Position numbers and translations under genes: made by a program. Shown here in pieces: positions 1-9,843 of a stretch of DNA of 64,000 bases (positions are counted from its first letter, which is position 1; each line of letters begins with the position of its first letter). A model generated the notes under the pieces. That model made no database searches. It was not told where the DNA came from and was given only the letters and a program-made list of their open reading frames with translations. The stretch covers positions 62,001 to 126,000 of the forward strand of contig BGOK01000007.1 in assembly GCA_003569205.1 (NCBI GenBank), written 5' to 3'. The stretch comes from Verrucomicrobiota bacterium. Its GTDB lineage: Bacteria > Verrucomicrobiota > Verrucomicrobiia > Opitutales > UBA953.

Positions 1-690
1 GAGAACCAGAAGAAGTTCTATGACGAGATGCAGGAAACGACCCGGCAGGAAATCTTCGATATGGAAATGAGTGGGGCCAAGGACAACGCCATCCGGATGG
101 CCGCCTTCAACCAGCTCCTCCGGCTCCGCCAGATTTGCGCCGACCCGCGCATCCTCGATCCGAAGATGGACGAGGCCGATTCCGCCAAGCTCCAAGCCTT
201 CCTCGAGCTCCTCGAAGAATCCATCGATGCGAACCACCGCATGCTGGTGTTCTCGACCTTCGTCTCCGCGCTCACGATCATCCGCAAGGCACTCGAAGCC
301 CGCGGCATCCCCTATTGCTACCTCGACGGCTCGACCAACGACCGCCAAGGGGTCTGCGATACGTTCAACTCGACTCCGACGATCCCGGTCATGCTCATGT
401 CTCTCAAGGCGGGCGGCACGGGCCTCAACCTCACCGGGGCCGACACGGTCGTCCACTACGACCCTTGGTGGAACCCCGCCGCCGAGGCCCAGGCTACCGA
501 CCGGGCCCACCGTATCGGGCAGACCCGGACCGTCACCAGTATCAAGCTTATCGCCGCTGGAACGATCTAAGAGCGGGTCATGGACCTCCAAAAGTCCAAG
601 TCTGAGATGTTGCGTAAGCTCCTCAGTGAATCAGACTCCGTCTCGTCTGCCCTCAGCCTCGACGACATCAAAGCCCTCCTGACGGTCTAA
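1..690 (+). CDS. SNF2-family DEAD/DEAH-box helicase, C-terminal part, interrupted by a TAA
   Basis: The reading frame enters from the left edge of the window and shows the C-terminal helicase lobe of an SNF2/Rad54-type DNA translocase: a region ending in [14 protein letters not shown] (motif V) and [13 protein letters not shown] (motif VI), followed by the usual AGTI. At 568-570 a TAA stands where SNF2 proteins normally have Glu (GTIEERV). The same frame then continues as [14 protein letters not shown] and ends naturally in DDIKALLTV at 688-690, nine bases before tatC. The clean continuation suggests a GAA-to-TAA change or a base-call error, not a true terminus. The ATPase lobe lies outside the window. 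The family remodels DNA-protein complexes in the cytoplasm; the substrate is unknown. Confidence 0.85.
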
Positions 691-699
691 CCACTCCCC

Positions 700-1713
700 A
701 TGCTTTCCACACTCATTCGCCGCAATCGCCCCCGGAGCGAGATGTCGTTCATGGAGCATATCGACGACCTCCGCGTCTCGTTGATTCGCGTGCTGGCGGT
801 CTTTATGGTCGGCATGGTGGCGTCCCTGATTTTCTACGAGAAGATCCCCTCCTTCCTCAACCTGCCGCTCGAATGGGCCAAAAGCCCTGAAACCTCACCG
901 ATTGGCTTCCTCATCGGCAAAGCCGAACCATCGCTCGCGGCCCTCGGCGACCTCAAGGAGTTCACCTTCATGGGCGTCTGGTCGGTACTCATGTACGCAG
1001 CCTTCGCCGCCGGCATCGCCTTGGCCTCCCCCATCTTCCTTTATGAGGTGGTTCGTTTCGTTGGCCCAGCGCTGAACAACAAAGAAAAGCGCGGGCTCAT
1101 CCCATTCTGCGTTGCGGCACTTATTCTCTTCTTCTGCGGGGCCTCCCTCGCCTTCCTCTGGCTGACGCCCATGTCCGTCCAGATTTGGCACCATTTCGCC
1201 AGCGGGATGGGCATCGAGGTGACTTGGCAGGCCTCCGATTATTACTCTTTTGTGACGATGATGAGCCTGCTGACAGGCCTGACGTTCCAATTCCCGCTGG
1301 CGCTGATTATCCTGATGTGGCTCGAATTGGTCCGCCCCCGCACGTTACTCAAATCCTGGCGCGGCATGCTCTTCGGTATCCTTGTCCTGGTCGGCCTGAT
1401 CACGCCGATTGGTGACCCGCTCTCTCTCTTTGTCCTCACGGGAATCCTCTTCTGCTTCTACCTCGTGGCGGTGGGCGTGGGCGGAGCCATCGTCCGTCGC
1501 AAACGCATTGCCCGCGGCGATAAGCCGAACCCTGAGGACGACGATATCGGCGATGATGACGATGACGAACCAGATCCGGATGGCCCGAATGACTCATCTT
1601 CTAATTACGGCTCATCCGCCGGCAGAACCGTCACCTCCGAGCCCAAAGCTATCACGGCCAAGCCCAAGTCCGCCCCGCCACCCGCCGAGGGCGACCTGAG
1701 CTCGCTCGACTAA
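700..1713 (+). CDS. tatC: Sec-independent protein translocase TatC
   Basis: TatC is the multispanning membrane receptor of the twin-arginine pathway, which exports folded proteins such as the DUF1501 proteins encoded later in this window. The N-terminal cytoplasmic segment MSFMEHIDDLRVSLI matches the TatC signature, and about six hydrophobic segments follow (roughly residues 28-48, 88-112, 133-155, 180-215, 225-245 and 250-265). The last ~65 residues form an unusual, highly acidic and then Pro/Ser/Lys-rich tail (EDDDIGDDDDDEPDPD) that ordinary TatC lacks. It starts nine bases after the helicase and is followed 14 bases later by the next gene, so it sits in an operon. No tatA or tatB is visible here. 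Confidence 0.93.
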   Translation: MLSTLIRRNRPRSEMSFMEHIDDLRVSLIRVLAVFMVGMVASLIFYEKIPSFLNLPLEWAKSPETSPIGFLIGKAEPSLAALGDLKEFTFMGVWSVLMYAAFAAGIALASPIFLYEVVRFVGPALNNKEKRGLIPFCVAALILFFCGASLAFLWLTPMSVQIWHHFASGMGIEVTWQASDYYSFVTMMSLLTGLTFQFPLALIILMWLELVRPRTLLKSWRGMLFGILVLVGLITPIGDPLSLFVLTGILFCFYLVAVGVGGAIVRRKRIARGDKPNPEDDDIGDDDDDEPDPDGPNDSSSNYGSSAGRTVTSEPKAITAKPKSAPPPAEGDLSSLD

Positions 1714-1727
1714 TCTCTCCCACCTCC

Positions 1728-2843
1728 ATGCGCCTCCCAATCTCCCTACTGCTGTTGGCCGCCCTGCCCTTCGCTCACGCGGCGGACCCTGACAATACGC
1801 TGTTTGGAAAGAAAGCCGGTACGACGGAGAAAGTTATCGTTACCAAGGTGATCGAGGTCGAGAAGGCTCCGGCCGATAAGATGGCCCCCGCCACGGAGAA
1901 GCCGGCCATGGAAAAAGAAATGGAGGCCCCCAAGGAAGGTATGAAGCCTAAGATGGAAATGGCCGAAGGTGACAAGCCTGCTACCAAGCCCAAAATGGCC
2001 GACGAGGCCGAGGCCCCCAAGAAGCCCATGGCTGAAACGGAAGCCAAGAAAGGCGAGCCCGAGATGAAGAAGGACGACCCCGAAAAGCCCAGGAGGAAGA
2101 AGAACCGACCATCTCCCCGTTCCGCCCCGCCAAGACGCTGACCGCCCTCGAAAAGCGCACTTTCAAAATTGCTAACCTCAATCGGCCGCTTGCGTTCGAG
2201 ACTACCCGCGAACTGCAGCGTCTCTTCACCGTGCTGACCACGCAATATGTGACCGACGGAAAAACCTTTGCCAAGGCACCCGGCCCAGTGACGGCGGTTT
2301 CGTACACGATTTTGCAAGACCTGGGCGAACAGCGCTACGTGGCCAAGGCCTCCTGGCCAACGGTCGGCGAAGCGCTCCCCGCCAGCACCAACGCGTGGGC
2401 CATCCTAGTCCTCGACGAGGAAGTCAAGGTCGGCGCTACGGGCCGAATGACCGGCACGCACGCCGGTACCGTCGCCCTCGATTTCACCGCTAAATTCAGT
2501 CCCATCGACGGCAAGACGCTGACGATTCGCCGCGAAGCTTTCGTGGAGTGCAAGCCGATCGAGGAGTCCAATGCTAGCCTGGCAAAGTTCATCGAACTGG
2601 TCGCCCAAGGTGGCGAGTTTAGTGTGACCACGACTGAACGGGTCGGTTGCAAGACCTGCAATAGCCTTGGCTACACGCGCGAGCCCCAAAAGGGCAAGTT
2701 AGAGGATAAGCGTATCCCCTGCACAATTGCGAAGGTACCGGTAAGCTGTCGACGACGACGGAGACGAAGTTCGCCCCGTAAACTCGTTTAGGGCCAACCT
2801 GCGCTTGCGCCCCGCCGAGGGGATTGGCAAGGTGCGGTCGTGA
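1728..2843 (+). CDS. Secreted protein with charged linker and DnaJ-like CxxC zinc motif, frameshifted
   Basis: The gene starts with a clear signal peptide (MRLPISLLLLAALPFAHA) followed by ~100 residues of Lys/Glu/Met/Pro-rich repeats. Near 2085 the frame must shift, after which it reads EPTISPFRPAKTLTALEKRTF and a folded domain of ~200 residues. The C-terminus holds CKTCNSLGY and, after adding one base near 2728, CTICEGTGKL: two CxxCxxxG motifs like one zinc site of the DnaJ cysteine-rich domain. A further shift near 2776 gives VNSFRANLRLRPAEGIGKVRS ending at 2843, where the stop overlaps the next GTG start (GTGA), which favours this end over the in-frame stop at 2789-2791. Family not recognised; function unknown. 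Confidence 0.6.
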
Positions 2844-3789
2844 GTTCCCCCCTGCATCTCGGACTAGAACCGCACTTCGCGGCCCTCGAGTCTTTCCTCG
2901 CGGATCAGGAGGCTAGCTTTGAACCTGAGGTCCGGCCGATGGTGCGCGAGGTCCTCGCTCACCCTGGCAAACGCCTCCGCCCACTCCTTGCCTTCGGTTC
3001 CGGCGCCGGCATCGGGCCGTCCATCGACCTCGTTCGCGGCGCGGCGATTGTAGAATTAGTCCACTTGGCTACGCTCGTCCACGACGACGTCCTCGATGGT
3101 GCCGACACACGCCACGGCGCCGATACACCTAACCACACCCACGGCGCCCACGCGGCCGTCCTCTTCGGCGACGCCCTCTTCGCCCACGCCCTCGTGCTGG
3201 CCAGCGAACACACGTCCTCGACCCTTTGCTCCATCGTCGCCCGCGCCTCGCGTGACGTCTGCTCTGGCGAGGTCTGCCAGACGTTCTCGCGCGATAACCA
3301 AGCGCTCAGCCTCGCCGACTACCAACGCCAGATTCGCATGAAGACGGCGGTGCTTTTCGAGGCGGCCTGCCGTGTCGGCGCCTTGGTCGCGGGCTACCCC
3401 AAGTCCACATCGACGCCTGCGCCGCCTTCGGGCTCCACCTCGGCATCGCCTACCAGATGTACGATGACTTCGTCGACCTGCTGCAAGACGACGCCAAGGC
3501 GGGTAAGACGCTCGGGACCGACGCCGCCAGCGGTAAACTGACCTTGCCGATGCTACTCGAACGCGATCGCCGGAAGGTCGATATCCTCGCGGAACTCCGC
3601 CAAGGGCGGTCCGCCCGTGAAGCCATCTCCGCCGAAACCTGGCGCGAATGCTTCCGCATGCTCGACGCCGAAGTAGCTTCCGCCGAACAAGCACTGACGG
3701 CGATTGAAGGCTCGCCTTCGCCCTTCTATTTACTCCGCCTAACGGGCTTCCTCCGCCAAGCTGCCGCCAAGTTGGCACCAAGCGCGTGA
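2840..3789 (+). CDS. Polyprenyl diphosphate synthase, frameshifted
   Basis: Trans-isoprenyl diphosphate synthases condense isopentenyl diphosphate units to make the side chains of quinones or other long prenyl chains. The first Asp-rich motif is LVHDDVLDGADTRHG (residues ~75-89), the preceding GKRLRP motif is present, and the second Asp-rich motif YQMYDDFVDLLQDD lies in the second segment. The frame changes near 3395-3404: the first frame runs into low-quality sequence, whereas the other frame reads VHIDACAAFGLHLGIAYQMYDD without a break. Restored length is about 316 residues, normal for octaprenyl/heptaprenyl-type enzymes. Translation is coupled to the genes on both sides by GTGA overlaps. 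Chain length cannot be told from the sequence. Confidence 0.85.
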
Positions 3790-3890
3790 AGCTTTTCCTG
3801 ACGACCTATTCCGAGCGCCTCGCGTTGGCTCTGATCTTAAGCGTACTAGGATTAGCCACCACGCTGACGTGGTTCTGGTGGTCGCTGTGA
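3786..3890 (+). CDS. 34-residue single-span membrane peptide
   Basis: A GTG at 3786 overlaps the stop of the prenyl synthase (GTGA), the same coupling used one gene earlier. It opens a 34-codon frame beginning MKLFLTTYSERLALAL and ending in TWFWWSL. The middle is one continuous hydrophobic stretch (ALALILSVLGLATTLTWFWW) with a basic N-terminal side, as in small single-span membrane proteins. Its 3' end overlaps the convergent PEP-CTERM metalloprotease gene by 39 bases. Coupling and hydrophobicity are the only support; function unknown. Confidence 0.4.
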   Translation: MKLFLTTYSERLALALILSVLGLATTLTWFWWSL

Positions 3891-4873
3891 CCTACGCCGA
3901 CGGCTGACCGCCACGGCGGCGATTGCCAAGCACCCTAAACCTAAACCGTAAGTCGAAGGCTCCGGCACTATCTGCCACCCCAAGGCCTCGAATGCTAGGT
4001 AGTCCTCCGGCGCAAACACGAGCCGTTGCCCAAAGCCTACGGAAGGTCGCATTAGCCCAACCCCTGGCAAGAAGTGCGAAGCTTGATTACCGTTACCGTT
4101 GGTTGTGCCGGTCGACACCCCGATTTGGAGCCCACCCAGTATAAGGTATTTGTCTTCTAACCGACCGATAAATCTGGCACCCCTTGCGCAAAGCTATCGT
4201 TAGAATAACGCAACATATCCAAGGTCGTCGGATTAATCAGGCTTGAAGGAAAGATGCCGAGGTCAACGTAGTCGACCGCGCTGATGAAGCCAAGGGCATG
4301 CCCAATCTCGTGCGCCGCCACACCGACGAAATCCATCTTACCGGCCGCGATGCCATCGTTCGGGTTGAAATCGAAGGCAAACGTCGAACTGAACTGAATC
4401 GAGGCGTCCGTGGCCTGCACCTGCCCCCCGCCTAAAGCCTTCAGTTGCGCCTTGGTCACGCCGACCACGCTCGAAGTGGCCAGGAACTTGCCACCCCCGG
4501 CCGGAGCATCGGACGTATTATTGACCAGGAAGGAAATACTGGAGCCAGTGGGTAAAGCGTTCTTCACCGCCAACGTCGTCGGCGTTGACGCCAAGGCGTC
4601 ATAGTAATTACGAAACTGTGTATACTCGATGCCAATAAGCCCGGCATCCGTCTGACCAATGACGCCCGAACTGAGATTATCCATGGAGACCCCAATATTA
4701 ATGGTGACGTCAGCCGCCGAGACGCTCTCCCACAAACTGGCCGCCTGGGCGTAACCTGCGCGGACTTCCTCCGTGATGAGCCCGTTGGAGTTATCCTCGA
4801 TCAGGTTAATCCGTAACGCATGAAGCGGCAAAGACCACGTCAGACCAACTAGAAATAAGGGTTCAAATCGCAC
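3852..4873 (-). CDS. PEP-CTERM anchored zinc metalloprotease, frameshifted
   Basis: A secreted protein resembling the NF038122-type PEP-CTERM metalloproteases. A GTG at 4873 gives a compact signal peptide (VRFEPLFLVGLTWSLPLHA); a TTG at 4900 is the alternative. The zinc site HEIGHALGF (HExxHxxGF) follows FVGVAAHE. Near 4158-4166 the frame shifts by one base, linking VPDLSVG to RLEDKYLILGGLQIG. The C-terminus has the sorting tag VPEPSTYGLGLG, a hydrophobic helix and RRRR, recognised by an exosortase (EpsH/XrtA type), which is not in this window. The last residues overlap the convergent small ORF. The cell-surface role is probably proteolysis of external proteins; the substrate is unknown. Confidence 0.78.
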
Positions 4874-4962
4874 GCCACCTAAGTAGACGCCAACAAGCAA
4901 TGCTCAATGATGCGTCACATCATTGAACACCCAGAAGATACTAGGTGAAGAATCCTATTTGC

Positions 4963-5472
4963 TTACGGAACGTAACGCTTAGCCTGAAAACCGCGGGCCG
5001 TGAGGGCTGCACGGAGGGCGACGATGTCGACCTTATCACCAATCTTCACGCCAGCACGTGCATACCAACCGGAGGCCATTTCGACGGTGAAGCGAATTTT
5101 ATCCGAACTGGAGGTAGTAGTCGCAGTGTCGCCGGCCCGCATGGTTTTGACTTCCAAGATGACGCCTTCCGCGGAGACGAACGCGATATCGAGGTCGAGC
5201 GGGGTGTCCTTCATCCAAAAGCGCATCTGGGTGTCGGACTCATACATGAATGCCATCCCCTCGCCTTCTGGCAATTTGGCCGTGCCCATGAGTCCACGCG
5301 ATTTCTCGAGGTCGGTCACGGCCAAGCGCAGACGGGTGCCGACCGAGCCTTGACGCACGGGGAAGCGAACTTCCACGCTGGCTTCCTCGCTCGTAGCCGC
5401 GGCCGCCGGCGCCGGCTGGCGATCGCAGGCGGTCAAGGCGAAGACGCCGAGCAAGAGGCTGAGACGAAGCAT
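4963..5472 (-). CDS. DUF192 family lipoprotein
   Basis: The ATG at 5472 gives a lipoprotein signal (MLRLSLLLGVFALTAC) with a lipobox LTAC, so the mature protein would be lipid-anchored at Cys16. The rest is a DUF192 domain: KSRGLMGTAKLPEGEGMAF, FWMKDTPLDLDIAFV and GDKV are the conserved blocks of this small family, whose biochemical role is unknown. Longer upstream frames exist but would place the signal peptide internally. It is divergent from the methyltransferase gene with only ~60 bases between them. Confidence 0.85.
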   Translation of the reverse strand: MLRLSLLLGVFALTACDRQPAPAAAATSEEASVEVRFPVRQGSVGTRLRLAVTDLEKSRGLMGTAKLPEGEGMAFMYESDTQMRFWMKDTPLDLDIAFVSAEGVILEVKTMRAGDTATTTSSSDKIRFTVEMASGWYARAGVKIGDKVDIVALRAALTARGFQAKRYVP

Positions 5473-5532
5473 GGCGGCAGTGTTCCCGCTGTTGCGTCCA
5501 AGGCAAGTTTCGCTTGCAGTCGGGACTACGCC

Positions 5533-6246
5533 ATGGAAACCGACCGCCAAGCCCACTGGCGCCACCCTGGCACGGCCCTGCACTATGCCAGGGCCGCGGT
5601 GCAGGTCGGGCTCTGGGCCTCGGAGCGATGCTTAATCGAGGAAGCTTGGGTCAAAGACGCCCGCCTCCTCGAACTCGGCTGCGGAGCGGGACGCGTGGGA
5701 CTCGGGCTACTGCGACTGGGCTACCATGAGCTAACGGTGACCGACTTTTCCCCGACGATGGTCGACATGGCGAAGGGCGTGCTAGGCGAGGTTGAGCCTA
5801 GTTGGGCCGACCGCGTCGAGGTCGCCGACGCCTGCGCCCTCCCCTACGCAGACGAAACCTACGACGGCGTCATCTTTGCTTTCAACGGACTGATGTGCAT
5901 GCGCGGCCAAGCCGACCGCGATCGCGCGTTACCAGAAATACGCCGCGTCCTAAAACCCGGCGGTGTCTTTCTGTTCACGGCCAACGACCGCGCGGCGAGC
6001 GAACACCGCGAGCTCTGGACCAAGGAACCGACCTTGCCCGGCTGCCAACCCGGCGACCGGTGGCACGAGACGGATTCGACACCGGTCTTCATGCACAGTA
6101 GTACCGAAACGGAAACGCGGGCGGAATTGACGGCCGCCGGCTTCCGCGTCCGGAAGTGTCCGTTACGATCGGAAGTGACGGCGGAGAACGCCGCCGTGCG
6201 GGCCTTCGCCGGGGAAACGCGCTTCTACGTGGCAGAAAGGGTTTGA
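5533..6246 (+). CDS. Class I SAM-dependent methyltransferase
   Basis: A 237-residue Rossmann-fold methyltransferase of the Methyltransf_11/25 type. The SAM-binding motif I is LLELGCGAG at residues 45-53, the acidic residue after strand 2 is in VTDFSPTM, and motif III reads IRRVLKPGGVFLFTAN. Start chosen at 5533 because upstream codons in the same frame overlap the DUF192 gene on the other strand and show no domain. Substrate unknown; nothing in the neighbourhood points to it. Confidence 0.82.
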   Translation: METDRQAHWRHPGTALHYARAAVQVGLWASERCLIEEAWVKDARLLELGCGAGRVGLGLLRLGYHELTVTDFSPTMVDMAKGVLGEVEPSWADRVEVADACALPYADETYDGVIFAFNGLMCMRGQADRDRALPEIRRVLKPGGVFLFTANDRAASEHRELWTKEPTLPGCQPGDRWHETDSTPVFMHSSTETETRAELTAAGFRVRKCPLRSEVTAENAAVRAFAGETRFYVAERV

Positions 6247-6281
6247 GGGAACCACCCTAGGCAAAGCATTGTCCTGCTCCC

Positions 6282-8980
6282 ATGAGACTTTCCGCCATCA
6301 CGGCCTGGATCTGCTTCAGCCTCGCCTGCCCACTCGCGTGGTCACTCGAACTGCATGTCGCCACTAACGGTAACGACGACTGGTCGGGCAAACTGACCCA
6401 ACCGAATGCCGCCCACACCGACGGCCCATTCGCTACCCTCAACGGCGCCCGCCGCGCTATCCGTAAACTGCCTCGCCCACTCCAGGAGCCCATTCAGGTG
6501 ACGCTTGCCGCGGGTACCTACCGCCTCACCGAAGCCATCCCTTTCACGGGGGAAGATTCCGGCGAAGCGAACGCGCCCATCACCTACCAAGCCGCGACCG
6601 GGGCAGAGGTCATCCTCGACGGCGGACAGCCCCTGCCGGCCTTTACCGTGGCCGCCAATGGCCACTGGACCACGAAGGCCCCACTCTCTGACGGGCGGGC
6701 CCAACAGCTCTGGGTCGGCGGACAGCGCGCCCCACGCGCGAAGTCCTTCAACGATGGCTATCATTTCGTCCGCCAACTCGAAGATGAGACTCCCGTCGGT
6801 CCCGACCTTTTTCGCCAGAAGGTGCGCCTCGCCCCCGCGGACATGGCCCTATTCCAAAAGGCCAGTGCCGCCGAGGTCTCCGATGCAGTCATCAATTTTT
6901 ATCATAAGTGGGACAATACCCGCCGGCGCATCGAATCCGTAGACGTGAGCGAAGGCACCATCACGGTCGTCGGCGGCCCGACCAAGCCGTGGAATACGCT
7001 CGACCATAATACCGGCTTCGTCCTCGAGAACCTACCCGCATTCATGGACGCGCCGGGAGAGTGGTTCCTCGACCGCGCCGGCCAACTCACCTATCTTCCA
7101 CGGGTCGGCGAAAAGCCTGGGCAAACTATCGCCGTCATTCCGGTGACGACGAAGTTCCTAAGCTTCGTCGGCGAACCGCAACGCCCCGTGAGCCACTTAC
7201 GCTTTCAGAGCCTGAAATTCCGTCACGCCAAGGGCGTCGAGAACACCGACCTCTTCAACCCCAACCAAGCGGCGGTCTCCACCGTGGATGGAGTCGTCAC
7301 GCTCGACCACGCTCAGTCGGTGACGTTCTTTGACTGCGAGTTCGCCCATTTTGGGAGCTACGGCGTGTCGCTCCGCAAGGGCTGTAATCAGATCCGCGTC
7401 GAGCGTTGCCTCATCACCGACATGGGCGCTGGCGCCGTCCGCATCGGCAACTTAGCGGAGGCAGCGAATCCCGCCGACTTGGTTTCCCATAACACCATCC
7501 ATAACTGCATCCTCCGCGATGGTGGCCACATCTACCCTTGCGCCGTCGGCATTTGGATCGGCTTCGCCTCCGACAACGTGGTCACGCACAACGAGGTTTC
7601 CGACCTATTCTATTCCGCCATCTCCGTCGGCTGGCGCTGGGGCTACGCGGCAAGCTCCGCCAAGCGTAACCGTATCGAATACAACCACCTTCACCATCTC
7701 GGCAAAGGCGTGCTCAGTGATATGGGCGGGGTCTATACACTTGGACCTTCGGAAGGGACCTCCATCAGCCACAACCATATCCACCACGTCCGTTGCTTCA
7801 GCTACGGCGGCTGGGGCCTCTACAATGACGAAGGTAGCATTGGTATCACCCTAGAAGGCAACGTCTGCCACGACACGACCGACGGCGGCTACCACCAGCA
7901 CTATGGTAAAGACAATGTGGTCAGGAATAATATCTTCGCCTTCGCCGACCTCTATCAGTTCAAGCGCAGCCGCGCCGAAGAGCATCGCTCCTTCACGTTC
8001 GCACAGAACCTCGTGGTCTTCGAACGCGGCGACACGCTCGGCGGCGTCTGGACCGGCACGACAGCCAACTACTTGCTACAGGGCAACCTCTACTGGGACT
8101 ACTCCGGCCGTCCCGTGACATTCACCGCCAAGAAGCTGACTCTGGCGGACTGGCAAAAAACGGGGCAAGATGTCGGTTCAGTCATCGCGGACCCGCTCTT
8201 CATGGATGCCGCCAAACGCGACTTCCGCCTCCGCCCCGGTTCACCCGCCCTCGCCCTAGGCTTCAAACCCATCGACACGAGCGTCATGGGCGTGACTGGC
8301 GACGAAGCCTGGAAGACGCTCGCCCGCACGTTTAACAGACCAGCGGAAACGGCCCGCCCCGAACAACCTGCCCCGCCAGCCATAGCGTTCCGTACGAGTT
8401 TCGAGGGTGCTCTCCGTAACCCTAAGGCCCCGACGAGCTTCACCAAGGGCTCCATCAGCGGCAAGGGCGACAGCCTGTCGTTCTCGAAAGAACAGCGCAG
8501 TGATGGACTGCAGAGCCTCAAGTTTACCGATAAAGGGGGGCTTCCGCGCATTACTTCCCCATGCTCACCGTCGCGCCGAACCATGCCACCGGCGTGACGA
8601 CGTGCAGCTTCGACGTGTGGCTCGAACCGAAGGCGTACTTCGTCCACGAATGGCGCGACCAAGCTTCCCCTTATCACGCCGGGCCCACCTTCACCCTGAA
8701 GGACGGCAAACTCGTCGGACCCACGGGTCCGCTCATGGATATCCCCTCCGGCCAGTGGGTACACTATGAAGTCACGGCGACGATCGGTGCTGCTACCACG
8801 GGCACCTGGACGCTGAAAGTCACGCCCACGGGCGGCGCCACGAAGGCCTTTACCAATCTGCCCTTCCGCAGCAAAGAACTGCGGACGGTCAACTGGATTG
8901 GCTTCATCAGCAACGCCAACGAGCCATCGGCCTTTTTCCTCGATCAACTCAGCCTGACCACCACAGACCCGAACCGCTGA
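6282..8980 (+). CDS. Large secreted right-handed beta-helix protein, frameshifted in a G-run
   Basis: The product starts with a signal peptide (MRLSAITAWICFSLACPLAWS) and the ELHVATNGNDDWSG opening typical of DUF1565/parallel beta-helix proteins, followed by Asn-rich coils (HNTIHNCIL, HNEVSDLFY, YNHLHHLGKG, HNHIHHV, GNVCHDT) from roughly residue 340 to 600. Such folds bind or cleave polysaccharides. The frame ends at 8597 in nonsense, but adding one G to the six-G run at 8535-8540 joins it to ASAHYFPMLTVAPNHATG and a ~135-residue beta-sandwich-like C-terminal domain ending at 8980. Restored length is about 899 residues. Enzyme class not identified. Confidence 0.85.
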
Positions 8981-8997
8981 GGTAACTGACACCAACG

Positions 8998-9035
8998 AAA
9001 AGGCCCCGCGGAGGAGACTCCACGGGGCCTTTTTA
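8998..9035. terminator. Bidirectional intrinsic terminator
   Basis: A near-perfect inverted repeat (AAAGGCCCCGCGGAG, loop GAGA, CTCCACGGGGCCTTTTT) sits between the convergent beta-helix gene and the BI-1 gene. A T-run follows on the plus strand and a T-run (AAAA in plus) also lies on the other side, so it can stop transcription both ways. Confidence 0.85.
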
Positions 9036-9054
9036 TTGGAGCGATGCTTAGCGC

Positions 9055-9795
9055 TTAATCGCTGCGACGACCGAGGAAGAACGAGATCACGTACCAGAGG
9101 AGCGTGACAATCGACGAGAAGAGCATGAACGCGGCGATAATGTAATCACCAGTCGTGAGCTGCGTCTTAATCACCCAGGTCTGGTAAAGAATGGCCGTGG
9201 CCATGAGCAGAATCATCGCCAACGCGAACCACGTCCCGAGAACCATCGGAACGAAGAACGAAAGCAGTACCACAGCGAGGGCGACGACTGAACCGATAAC
9301 GATGATCGTACGGAGGAAGGAGAAATCCGCGCTGGTCATGAAGACCGACAAGGTGAGGCCAACGACCAGTGCACCCGTGAGGGAACAAGCTGGGACTAAA
9401 ATCTGCGCCATCTGGCCGCTAGTCGAACTGTGCACAATAGCTAAGAGCGGAACGAACATGAGGGCCTGCAGAAGGACATAGAGACCCAACCCAGAATACT
9501 GGGCGGCCACAGAAGCACGGTTCGAAGCCAAGCTTTGGGCAACCATGGTGCCACCCCAGAAGGCGGCCATCACGAGCAGCCAACTCCATGCTCCCAAAGA
9601 ACCCATCAAGGCGAAGAGGCTCTTCGCCAAAACATAGGCGATGCCGGTACCTTGGTCATAGCCCGCGAAGAAAAGTGCCAAGAGCGCTGCGAAGCCCAGT
9701 AAGGCTCCCGCAACGTGCAGGTAAGTACGGCGGTAGAAACTAACGCGCTCCTCCACGGGAGCGACATCAACGATGAACGGGTTATTTTCGTGCAT
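9055..9795 (-). CDS. Bax inhibitor-1 / YccA family membrane protein
   Basis: A 246-residue integral membrane protein with seven predicted hydrophobic segments and a short polar N-terminus (MHENNPFIVD), ending in FFLGRRSD. The pattern FYRRTYLHVAGALLG at the start and the last segments TAILYQTWVIKTQL and YIIAAFMLFSSIVTL resemble BI-1/TMBIM family members (YccA/YbhL), some of which are calcium leak channels or FtsH modulators. The Asp-rich pH sensor of BI-1 is not obvious. It faces the beta-helix gene across a shared terminator. Confidence 0.85.
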   Translation of the reverse strand: MHENNPFIVDVAPVEERVSFYRRTYLHVAGALLGFAALLALFFAGYDQGTGIAYVLAKSLFALMGSLGAWSWLLVMAAFWGGTMVAQSLASNRASVAAQYSGLGLYVLLQALMFVPLLAIVHSSTSGQMAQILVPACSLTGALVVGLTLSVFMTSADFSFLRTIIVIGSVVALAVVLLSFFVPMVLGTWFALAMILLMATAILYQTWVIKTQLTTGDYIIAAFMLFSSIVTLLWYVISFFLGRRSD

Positions 9796-9843
9796 GGGCT
9801 AAATCTTAGCCCTTTTTGCTTACAGTCAAGCCCACGCCCGAGT

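Noticed and set aside
2779-2791. In-frame stops at 2779-2781 or 2789-2791 as the end of the zinc-motif protein
   Set aside because: A further frame gives a plausible protein end whose stop overlaps the next start (GTGA), the same coupling seen one gene later.
8530-8600. Programmed frameshift in the beta-helix gene
   Set aside because: The G6 run could slip, but similar one-base shifts break many unrelated genes in this window, so sequence error is the simpler cause.
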